The notes beneath the pieces were generated by a model. That model saw only the letters and a list, made by a program, of their open reading frames with translations. It was not told where the DNA came from and did not search any database. A DNA stretch of 64,000 bases from Liopterus haemorrhoidalis (taxonomy: Eukaryota; Arthropoda; Insecta; Coleoptera; Dytiscidae), in contig OZ020616.1 of the NCBI GenBank assembly GCA_963971575.1, positions 8,169,934-8,233,933 of the forward strand, in the 5' to 3' direction. Each line of letters starts with the position of its first letter. Position 1 is the stretch's first letter. Positions 55,686 to 64,000 of this stretch are shown here, piece after piece. The position numbers were made by a program, and so were the translations under genes.

Positions 55686-56036
55686 GCTTGTCTTTCTGTC
55701 GGTCGGTCTGTCTGTCTTTCCGTGTACACCTGCAGAGCAAATTCGGCAAAATGGATTTTTATGAAACTTCATATTTAAGCTTTTGATACCAATGGCACGA
55801 GTTGATCAACTTTTGGTAAAAATCGGTTAACTAGAAACAGGAGTTTACTTGTGTTGGTTTTAAGATTTTTGCGAATATTTTAACAGAGAAATATTTCGAA
55901 AAAATTTATTTAACAAAAGTTGCTATAAAAGTAATAACTAACAACTTTTATTTGAGACATTTTTTGATAAAACAGCATAAATTAAACAAGTACTTTGTGA
56001 TGGCGGTCGGTCCTGTGGTGGCCACAGCTTTATTTT
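54438..56036 (+). mobile_element. Family B element, copy 4, split by family A
   Basis: The first 19 bases (ACCGACCGCCAACATATA) are at 54438-54456 and the remainder, from TAAGGGAGGTATTGTGATCA, is at 55549-56036. The (CTGT)n tract is at 55640-55685 and the end has GATGGCGGTCGGTCCTGTGG plus the hairpin. Confidence 0.92.
54457..55548 (+). mobile_element. Family A element, copy 8 (complete, nested in B)
   Basis: Bounded exactly by the interrupted family B sequence. It runs AAAAATTGATGTGAAGTGTG to CTACAAAACCCTAA. The hairpin is at 54473-54490 and (CAGA)n at 55437-55498. A tRNA-like module on the minus strand lies at about 54893-54960 (TAGCACAGTGGTAGCATTG; GTGTTCGAATCCC). Confidence 0.92.
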
Positions 56037-56239
56037 TAAGTAATTATACCATGTTTTCGGTCAGAGGGGTACTTTTTAATATCTTTTACAAATACTATCT
56101 ATAAAAGGTAACAAATTAAAAAAAAGTCAAATTGTTGACAAATTAATATATTAAATATTATCTACTTGTCTTTGTATTATATTATCTTTTACTCTGTATT
56201 TAAGTTTCAAGTAGTTACTTTAAACAATTATTATTAATT

Positions 56240-56385
56240 TTTTAATTTAATGGCCTTTGCTGCTGTGGCAATTAGCCAGGAGAATTATTATTTGAGAAAA
56301 TTTCCATGCCTGAACGGTATTCGAACCTGAGACCTTCGCAACGCAGAGCACATGTGTTACCACTACGCTACGCCGGTCGGCTAAA
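56240..56385 (-). mobile_element. tRNA-derived SINE
   Basis: On the minus strand: CGGCGTAGCGTAGTGGTAAC (A box), then CTCAGGTTCGAATACCG (B box), then a tail with CTGGCTAATTGCCACAGCAG ending in an ATTAATAATAATT run. The tail matches the 3' end of the RNase H LINE at 16657-17860 (GCTAATAGCCACAGCAG), as expected when a SINE borrows a LINE's RT. Confidence 0.75.
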
Positions 56386-56949
56386 CAATTATTATGATTT
56401 ATATTATATTACTTTGTTATTTATGAAATGTCTTGAATTTCTGTAACCTTATAACTATTACGAATCAGACCAATATTGATGATTTTTTTTTGCTTAAAAT
56501 TAATGAAGTCTTGCATCTTTGAAGTTTCAAATTACTCCTGGAAATTTTTGTTTGAATATGTGTTTGTTAATCTTATAATTGTGATATAAATAATGCTTAT
56601 GGATTGATAATATTATAATAGGGGATAGGCATGATTTTATTTTAATTTTTTATTAATTCCTCTTGTTGCATATAAACATAAAAAACAGTTTTGCATTTTT
56701 TTTTTTTTTTAAATTGAAGGCTTAAAATAATCATAAATGTATGTAGCGCGCGAAAACGACGTGGGACATCATACCCCTTCTAAGTGACGCAGTACACTAC
56801 TAGCCTACCCAGTGTACTGCGTACAGCCTACATAGTCTGTTGTGAACTTATTTGCTTGTATAACTTTTATAGGTTATGTAAAGTTTAATTCTATAAAAAC
56901 AATTTATACATGTTTACCGAATTAAATTTTATATTAAAGTATATAAAAT

Positions 56950-57183
56950 ATGGAAGATCCAGGCCCCAGTACTTCGAAACATAGTCGAAAATATTGTTTA
57001 GTACCGATGTGCACAAATAGTTCAAATAGAAATCCAAAAAAACAATTTATATCATTACCTGATGGCGAAAAACAACAGAAAAGGCGAAATTTGTGGCTGA
57101 AAGCTATGAGGCGAAATAAAACCGATATTTCAGAAAAAAGTAAACTTTATGTTGTGTGCATAAATGCATCAAATGTTGGGTAA
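56950..57183 (+). CDS. THAP zinc-finger fragment
   Basis: MEDPGPSTSKHSRKYCLVPM leads into C-x4-C (CLVPMC), then RNPKKQFISLPD, RRNLWLKAMRRNKTDISEKS and KLYVVC. This is the C2-W-P pattern of the first three quarters of a THAP DNA-binding domain. The final C-x2-H (normally CEDHF) is replaced by CINASNVG and a stop, so the zinc site is incomplete. ATG context AAAATATGG is reasonable. Likely the N-terminus of a lost transposase. Confidence 0.65.
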   Translation: MEDPGPSTSKHSRKYCLVPMCTNSSNRNPKKQFISLPDGEKQQKRRNLWLKAMRRNKTDISEKSKLYVVCINASNVG

Positions 57184-57319
57184 ATTATCACTCTGAGCCC
57201 TAACAAAATCTTTATTTGCCATTTTAATAAAAAATGCGTGAAAAATTGTTTAAAAACAAATACAAAACTTTCGAACAATACAATATACACACGTAAAGAT
57301 TATATTGTAGCTGTATCTG

Positions 57320-57388
57320 TGACGTCAAACCCCAGTCGTTTGACGTCATAGTATATAAAAACGACTGGGGTTTGACGTCATACTCAGT
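57320..57388 (+). promoter_or_regulatory. Palindromic promoter-like segment with three CRE sites
   Basis: TGACGTCA occurs at 57320-57327, 57341-57348 and 57373-57380. The first and third sit in a 22-bp inverted repeat with CAAACCCCAGTCG. The loop holds TATATAAAA (57352-57360), and TCAGT, the insect initiator, is at 57384-57388, about 30 bp downstream of the TATA box, the canonical spacing. A transcript would leave the element to the right. Confidence 0.5.
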
Positions 57389-57573
57389 CGTATTTACTCG
57401 GCAACTTTCGCGCCGTGGTCGGCTTATTTCAAATTTAAAATATTTTAATTAAAAAATTTGGCTATAATATTAATTAAAATGTGATTTTTGTTTTGTTAGG
57501 TGACATAACTAACATTAACATATCAAAAAAATGTAGTTTTAAGGAAATATAAATTTTATGCGTATCCCCTATT

Positions 57574-58465
57574 TTGAAGAAACAAAATGTATTGTTGCAA
57601 CAATTCAGTGGATTGAAAAGTGGATCACGAAAAAAAAAGTTTAAGATCCACTGGTATAGTGAGTATTCACATAACCGAGGTCCTCCTGTTTTATTTGTTA
57701 TTTTTATTTGAACGAGATGTTTGTGAAAAATGTGCCAAAAATCTTTTATAACTTCTGTAACTCGGAGAATTATTTTATCAAAAATATTGATTTTGGGTCG
57801 TTGAAATAATTTTTTGTATCTAGGTTGCTATATAAAATAAATTTAATATTTCCCCTTTCATTTCCAAAAATCTAATGATAAATTTCTCTAATTCAAAATT
57901 AAGAAAACAAAATAATAATGATATCTCCCCTAAATTTAATGTCAAACAAAACCATTTCTCAAAGATAAGTAATGTTTAGAATTCAGAGAAACTCATTGGA
58001 TAATTTTTTACCGGTGATGTCATTAGCCCGTAGATATCCCTTGAGATTCCCGCCTATGGCCCTAACAAGGGACTTGCAAACGTTGGCCTTTATCGCAAAG
58101 GTCCAGCTGTCACGAACGCTGCAAAACATCGCCTGACTTCGTTAAAAACTGCTTAACATTGGTTTCTGGTTAAGGGTTCAGATGATACTGATGTTTTTTA
58201 TGGATCTTTTTGCTGAAATGTGAAAAACAATTTAAAAACAAAAAAATAGGTTATGCTTCATTTGTTTGAGTGGATTTTTCATGCTACGGAAAAGAATTTT
58301 AGATAGAAAACATGTTATCCTTCACGGATTATTAAATTTATACGAATTTTGCAAATGTGACAATCAAAGGAAAACTAGAATATTTTTTCTTCAGAGAAAT
58401 GGTTATTTTCTTTAATATCATGTGTTGAAAGTTCATATATAACCATAGATATCAATTTATTCGCA
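57574..58465. other. No recognisable feature
   Basis: No ORF or element recognised. A tiny hAT-like remnant may be at 57606-57653 (CAGTGGATT...GATCCACTG). Confidence 0.4.
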
Positions 58466-58532
58466 TTTTTAGGGTTTTGTAGGTATGACCAAAAAACCCT
58501 TATACCGTAATTTTGTCGTCTGTCTGTCTGCC

Positions 58533-58589
<57 letters not shown>

Positions 58590-59629
58590 GCTGTCTGTCT
58601 GTCTGTCTGTCTGTCTATCTGTCTGTCTGTCTGTTCGGTAAAAATTGTAGCCAAACGGCTAAACCTAGAGAGTTGAAATTTGGAATGCTTATACAACTCT
58701 TTAACCCGCACATAGGAAAAATACTAAAACATCTAAAAAACTTATCCCCCTAAAAATATAAACAAATATGTGCTTATCGAAAAAAAAATATTTTTTTAAA
58801 ATTCTGAGTAGAGCATCAAATGAAAGCCCTTGGTACGTGGATTAAACATCAAGTTTTTATTTTTGCAAAATAAATTATTTTGGAGCGATTTTTATAAAAT
58901 TGTGCAAAAAAATTTTTGTCCCACACCCTGTAGCCCAGATGGTTTAAACTAAAAATCTGAAAAAAATCTAAATAATGTACAATGGTGTGAACCGGAATAG
59001 TACAACAGGAATTTTTGATCATATTATGTTTTTGGAAAAAAAAACGCATTTTTTGTGATTTTTGGCTAATAATGTACACAAGTTATAGCTTTGTAACACG
59101 CTACAATAGAAAGTGTGTGCTGGTCTAGTGGTTATGACGCTGGCTTTTCACCCAACTAACTCGATCCGAAAGGGATCGAACCCTGCAAGAAGAGACAATA
59201 TTATTTTTTGTTTTTTTTTTATTTTTATATTGTTTAAATTATTTTTTCAAAATTCTAGTTATATTTTGGTAAATGTTGCATTTAATTTTTAAAAGCGTAA
59301 ATTTAATAACCAGTGGAAATTGTTTAAATTATAATTTAATTCTGTTTCAATGTACATGAAATCAGAGGGGCGGCGCTTATAACAACCAATGGAACCCTTG
59401 CATAGGCGCAATTTTTAAAATTCTTAATGAACCTTGCTATATAAAAAAAAAGAATACTGCACATATTTAGAAACCTAAATAATGGTATTAGGCGTTCGAA
59501 TTAAAATTAACAAAAAAAAATATTTTAATATAAAATTTGTTTTGGCATCCCAAATAATCATCATTCACTTATTAAATACCTGCAAAACCCTGAAATGTGT
59601 GAAAATTGACACTTCACATCAATTTTTTA
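58466..59629 (-). mobile_element. Family A element, copy 9 (complete)
   Basis: Low end TTTTTAGGGTTTTGTAGGTA, a long (CTGT)n tract at 58518-58635, tRNA-like module at 59118-59190, high end with AATACCTGCAAAACCCTGAA, hairpin and TTCACATCAATTTTTTA. Confidence 0.9.
59118..59190 (+). repeat. tRNA-Glu-like module in family A copy 9
   Basis: TGGTCTAGTGGTTATGACGC (A box), CTGGCTTTTCACCC (anticodon region like tRNA-Glu CTTTCACC), then GGGATCGAACCCTGC (B box). No closed acceptor stem. Confidence 0.6.
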
Positions 59630-59886
59630 TGTTGTAGAGTTGAGTTTTGTATTCGCAAAAATATCTATTGGAAGTGGAGTACCTATTGTTTCCTGCAGTG
59701 TTTTCGTGCTTAATTTTGCTGATGTTATTCTCGCAGATGTTTAAATATTGTGTATGTATAGTCGGTTTCTTTGGTTTAAACTTCAGAGGAACTACTAATA
59801 GAGAAGGAATAACACGAATTTTGCGTAAATTGAGGAACCGATCTTATTGGTTCGTCTGAGACAGAATGAGGTTTATTACCGTAGGT

Positions 59887-60185
59887 CAGTGCTTCTTAAA
59901 CTTTTGATGTCGCGGCTTTTCTGCAACTCAAATCGGCCCCCCTAATTTTTGTTTTTGGAACCAAGATTAGTTAAAATATATTCAAACATATAGTTTTTTA
60001 CGCACAGATCAATCAATAATCTATGTATAATGAAGAATAATATTTATGTAGTTTTAAAGTTAAAGCTATTTATCCTTTTTAAATAATAAAATAATTAAGT
60101 GTTATATTTGCGACTCTTCGCGACCCCCTTGTGGGAACATCACGGCCCACTAGGGGGCCGCGGCCCACCACTTTAAGAAGCACCG
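59887..60185. mobile_element. hAT MITE
   Basis: CAGTGCTTCTTAAACTTTTG at 59887 and CGGTGCTTCTTAAAGTGG (reversed) at 60185. CCGTAGGT flanks exactly (59879-59886, 60186-60193). GGCCCAC/GCCGCGG-rich inner end. Confidence 0.95.
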
Positions 60186-60300
60186 CCGTAGGTGTCCTAA
60201 ATTATCGACTGCAAACACGTTTTATGCGTATGTCGGCTTTAGTTTGAGACAAAATATACGTATTTATATATCTTTCTTTGTCAATCACTCTGGTTACGAT

Positions 60301-61295
60301 TAGAGATGGGTCTTTCATGAACGAACCGGCTCCCTGAGCCGGCTCAGTACACTGACCGAAGTGACACGGTTCACCAAATTGAAATGAGCCGGCTCACGGC
60401 TCACTGTATAGTTTCAAGTTTCAAGGATACGATTGGTCGGGCGATTGTGACCGGAATGATCCGGATCTGGATCGATGTCATGTTGAACTTCGCGAGAACC
60501 CGGCTTGTAATGTATTATCATAAAGTGAATTTTGTCATCAATTTGTAGGGCAGTTTATTTGAAACTAATAGGCTTAGTCTGTATTCTTACAACCGTACTA
60601 TATAAAAATATTAAAAATATTTTCCAAATCCCAGATGTCCGATTTATAAGGGCAATAAACATCGCCATAAACTTAACACATCTGGTTTAAAATACAGTAG
60701 CTACAAAAAGTGAATTGTTTGTTTCAAAAATGTTAGATAAGATCCGGGGCTAAACGACGTTCTACCTACGAACGAACGACCGCCTGTTCGACAACTGACT
60801 GACCTGTGTTGAGTTCATATATTGCAAGAACCGGCTCTTAGCGATGTTCTACCTACAAACGAACGACCGACCGACCTGTGTCTCGGGAAAGTGTTTACCC
60901 GGTTCTTCATATAATGCAAGAACCGGCTCTAAGCGACGTACTACCTACGAACGAACGAACGACCGACCTGTGTCTCGGAAACTGAACAACCTCCACTGAT
61001 CCGGTTCCGCAAACTGAACCGAAATTCTCATCTCTAGTAGTCTGTACTTTCTTACAACTACACTATATAAAAATATGTAAAATATTGCCCAAATCGCCGA
61101 TGTCCGATTTATAAGGGCAATAAACATCGCCATAAACTTAACACATCTGGTGAATTGTTTGTTTACTATTAAACCTTCAAAAATGTTAATTTCATTTTAC
61201 AATTGTTAAATGTAAAATACAAAAAAGATAATTCACTTCTATAGATTTTTATTTATTTAACTTCATTATCTCTTTGTAACAAGATAATGAGGAAG

Positions 61296-61385
<90 letters not shown>

Positions 61386-61527
61386 GAGAACTGACGACTG
61401 ACCGACCTGTTTCTCAGGGACACGTTTACTTAACCGGATCACTGAGCCAGATCAAAGAGCCGGCTCAGCAAACTGAACGACCTGCACTGATCCGGTTCCG
61501 TAAACTGAGCCGAAATTCCCATCTCTA
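60301..61527. mobile_element. hAT-type element with internal tandem duplication
   Basis: TAGAGATGGG at 60301 and CCCATCTCTA at 61518-61527 are the termini. GTTACGAT flanks exactly (60293-60300, 61528-61535). Near the ends AACCGGCTC/CGGTTC strings recur. Half of the element is repeated: 60555-60690 resembles 61040-61150, and a worn right terminus (AATTCTCATCTCTAG) is at about 61024-61038. A 90-bp unit with CTACCTACGAACGAACGACC is repeated three times at 60755-60985. No ORF. Confidence 0.88.
61299..61382. repeat. (GA)n microsatellite
   Basis: About 41 uninterrupted GA units inside the hAT-type element, beside an AGAGATGGG string. Confidence 0.95.
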
Positions 61528-61535
61528 GTTACGAT

Positions 61536-62055
61536 ATTTTACAATAGTATGAATGGGCGATGCCTTCTTTATTAGAAGTTCCTCTAAAGTCTAAAAGAAA
61601 TTAGACTTTAAATTTTTAACGATTGTTAGTTTTATTTAAATTTTATAAACTTATTTCTTGGAAACTGTTTTAAGGTAAACAACTAATAATTTGCTATAAT
61701 CTTTCATCTTTCATGTAATTCATCAAATAGAAACGAGTTGCTAACAAAGAAAGTAATAATAAAGATTACAATTTCTAATAGAGACTATTTGCGCGCCACT
61801 ATTATTAAGTCCAGGGCCTGACTCAGTTCAAATAATCAACGATAACATCAGACTCTTGCTTGAAATTAATTCAATTTTGTAATAATCTAGATGATATATA
61901 TTTAATTAAGTGCACGAAAACTGTAGACATTTTAGTTACAAAATACAGTAGAGAATTTTCAAATTGCTGATTGTTTAGTTAGTATGACTCAATTTCTTCC
62001 AAAATTTTGCTAATTGTGTTCGTCTCTGCTTGTTGTTTTATAAAATATCATTTTT
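61536..62055. other. No recognisable feature
   Basis: AT-rich, nothing assigned. Confidence 0.4.
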
Positions 62056-62501
62056 ACCGACCGCCAACATATATAAGGGAGGTATTGTGATCATACCGAT
62101 TTTGACATTTCGAGATTTCGATGGATCTCCACGAATTGAGGTCCCTACATAACGTTTTGACTAATTTTAGCATGATGTCTGTCGGTCTGTCTGTCCGTCC
62201 GTCTGTCTGTCTGTCCGTATGTCTGTCTGTCCGTCTGTCCGTCTGTCTGTGTACACGTGCAGAGCAAATTCGGCTGCCAGGATTTTTATGAAACTTTATG
62301 TTTAAGCTTCTGCCATCAATGGCACTAGTTGATCAACTTTTGTTAAAAATCGGTTGACTAAAAATGGGAGTTTACTCGTATCGATTTTAAGATTTTTGTG
62401 AATATTTCACAACAGAAAAATATTTAGAAAAAATTTATTGAACAAAAGTTGCTATAAAAGCAATAATTAATAACTTTTATTTGAGACGTTTTTTGATAAA
62501 A
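62056..62501 (+). mobile_element. Family B element, copy 5 (3'-truncated)
   Basis: ACCGACCGCCAACATATATA start, mixed CTGT/CCGT microsatellite at 62177-62250, GTACACGTGCAGAGCAAATT; stops at TTTTTTGATAAAACG without the end hairpin. Confidence 0.88.
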
Positions 62502-62599
62502 CGAAAAATTACGAATAATTTTTGTAAAATTATAATTTTTGTAAAATTTTTGGAGGGCACCTTAGCCTTCCAAATGAACCCGTAAATAAAAATATTAAC

Positions 62600-62728
62600 C
62601 TGTATAAAATTCTCGAGAGATAACTCCATTATACTTCCAATAGTAATTTTCATCCCTTTTTGAGATCTCAGAATTATCACTCTGTCCTCCCATTTTACCA
62701 AATAGGCCGTGTCTCCAACGCTATAGCT
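62600..62728 (-). other. Candidate internal exon of a host gene
   Basis: On the minus strand, TTAAAATTTCAG precedes 129 bases (43 codons) open in one frame, followed by CAG|GTTAAT. The peptide reads SYSVGDTAYLVKWEDRVIIL, RSQKGMKITIGSIMELSLEN, FIQ. I do not recognise it. Codon use is more even than in the surrounding AT-rich DNA. Neighbouring exons would lie outside the repeat just downstream (family B). Confidence 0.35.
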
Positions 62729-63099
62729 CTGAAATTTTAATAAACCCTCAATCAAAATGTATAACAAATTATATAAAGATACAAAGTAACAAAATATAAA
62801 CTATTTTAGATCATGTAGTACCAAGTAACTTCCAAATTTACTGTTATACCTCATCTTCAATAATAAAAAATAGTGTATTGGGCCCGGTAGTTCAATATCA
62901 ACCAACTGTATACTATTGATAAAATATTAATATATGTGTTTATTCTCATAAAGAATTATTTTAAGCAATTCTGTTCCTTATTTATTAATTGTTAATGACT
63001 ATATTCCTTAATGAGCTTTATCAGGATTAGCCATCTTGATATGTAGTGATACGTGATTTTTGCAAGTGGCGTCTTCATTTTTTTCTGACGTTTTTAGTT

Positions 63100-63202
63100 A
63101 TTTTTAAGTGATAAAAGTGCAGAAAATACTTGAAATAGTGTGTTATAGTGTAGACTTTAGTGTTTGGACTCCATGCAGACCAAAATTGGAGCGACTGGAA
63201 AG
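63100..63202 (+). other. Candidate first exon of a host gene
   Basis: A stretch like an insect 5' leader (AAGTGATAAAAGTGCAGAAA) is followed by ATG at 63173, ten codons (MQTKIGATGK) and a donor AAG|GTATTT at 63203. No downstream exon identified in the window. Speculative. Confidence 0.25.
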
Positions 63203-63204
63203 GT

Positions 63205-64000
63205 ATTTGTAGAAATTTTTGTTAATTTTATAATGTAAGTCATTGTTATGTAGAATGTGCTTTTATGAACAATATAGAAACACATACATGCATACACTAT
63301 CGGCTATAACTAGAGAAACAAAACTATTTTTTAAATCATTTTCATAAATCCCGATTATTGACTAAATGAATATTGAATTATATTGGTATAGCAACAACAA
63401 TTTATAAGTTAGAACCGGCTCATAAAAATATTTGTTGTACTGGTACAATAAATGAAATAATTAAGCTTTCTGCTGCAGCAGACCATCTGCATATTTCTTT
63501 TGTAAGACTTAATAATAAAACAATTTTTTGTGGTTAAATTTTTTCCTTTGCCCTAGCTCCCGTTCTTGTCTCGACAATATAAATATATACATAGGGGGCC
63601 GCAGACAATATTTAAGTTATTTTGGGGGGTCCCATGCCAGAAAAGGTTGAGAAACACTGGTCTAGTGTGCATAGAGATATTGAAATCGTTTTATCGATGT
63701 ATCGGCCGACAGTTCAGTTATATTCTGGATTGTGACAAGACTCAACAGAAAAGTTGAGTAAACTATTTTCATGGTAATGCGCGCATCTTCGTATGATAAT
63801 AGACCTCACTCGGCCAACTTAACTGTTGGACGACAAAAAGTGCATAGTGCGCGGTAGTTTTAATGAAGAAAAACTTGCATTTACTCTCGTATAAAATTCT
63901 ATGCGATTCAAGAACATTGCACGAGTCCAAACGTTGTTAATTTATTGTAAGGTGGTAGCACTATCGTTAGTTCTTAGGTGAATCGGACTTAATTCCTCGG
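63205..64000. other. Mostly unassigned, with one hAT end
   Basis: GGGGGGTCCCATGCC followed by AAAAGGTTGAGAAACACTG at 63627-63659 is a right-hand hAT-MITE terminus. Its left partner was not found. The remainder has no recognised gene. Confidence 0.4.

Larger units (their letters stand above)
56618..57573 (+). mobile_element. THAP-domain transposon, deletion derivative
   Basis: ATAGGGGATAGGCATGATTT at 56618 and ATAGGGGATACGCATAAAAT (reversed) ending 57573 are terminal repeats. Inside: a GCGCGAAA block near each end, a 10-bp inverted repeat (GCAGTACACT, 56789-56798 with 56811-56820), a THAP reading frame and a palindromic promoter-like segment. THAP fingers are found in P-element and Kolobok transposases. 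No clear target duplication, so the superfamily is open. Confidence 0.65.

Noticed and set aside
57606..57653. Very short hAT-like foldback (CAGTGGATT...GATCCACTG)
   Set aside because: 48 bp, no target duplication, could be chance.
62477..62767. Full 96-codon minus-strand ORF as a gene
   Set aside because: Splice sites bracket only its middle 43 codons, and its ends run into repeat and intron-like sequence, so only the exon is proposed.

Overview
This 64 kb window is AT-rich eukaryotic DNA and almost certainly comes from an arthropod, probably an insect with a large, repeat-laden genome. A beetle is a guess, not something the sequence proves. The clues are cecropia-like mariner and DD41D (rosa-type) Tc1/mariner transposases, many 5'-truncated LINEs of several clades ending in (ATT)n or poly(A), PIF/Harbinger and hAT elements, and a TATA plus TCAGT core promoter of the insect type. 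I see no complete host gene, no rRNA, no canonical tRNA gene and no CRISPR. Three short stretches have good splice-site context and may be host exons: 15255-15312 (-), 62600-62728 (-) and 63100-63202 (+).

Most of the window is a layered deposit of transposons. Three recurring non-autonomous families, called A, B and C here, share one design: a subterminal inverted repeat near the 5' end, a tetra- or dinucleotide microsatellite just inside it, the complementary repeat near the 3' end, then a short hairpin and a T-rich tail. This resembles Helentron-associated (HINE/DINE-1-like) elements. Family A has nine full or partial copies (1-1220, 4365-4418, 7550-8472, 15591-16656, 18276-19199, 20955-21445, 25345-25402, 54457-55548, 58466-59629) and carries an internal tRNA-like module that differs between copies. 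Family B has five copies, one with a roughly 420-bp array of the octamer CAGACGGA. Family C has two. A related family, A2, has two good copies and one decayed copy.

Region by region: 1-6 kb has a family A copy split by family C, an R2-clade LINE tail, a 240-bp near-perfect hairpin, a hAT deletion derivative and a LINE. 7.5-19 kb has family A copies, RTE-like, Penelope-like and RNase H-bearing LINE fragments, and a hammerhead-ribozyme-like fold at 13203-13245. 20-28 kb has a PIF/Harbinger-like element, family B with its octamer array, LINEs and a DD41D transposon. 28.5-30.6 kb has an RTE-like ORF split by a second LINE whose insertion makes a 573-codon chimeric ORF. 31-42 kb has hAT, mariner-like and PIF/Harbinger elements and two opposed nested LINEs. 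43-53 kb has LINEs, a nearly intact DD41D transposase and a mariner pseudogene split by a hAT MITE. 53-64 kb has families B and A (nested), a tRNA-SINE, a THAP-domain element with a palindromic promoter, and two hAT elements.

The proteins do not form a pathway. They are independent selfish elements whose order of insertion can be read from target-site duplications: A inside B, C inside A, hAT inside mariner, Harbinger inside a mariner-like element, and LINE inside LINE several times.
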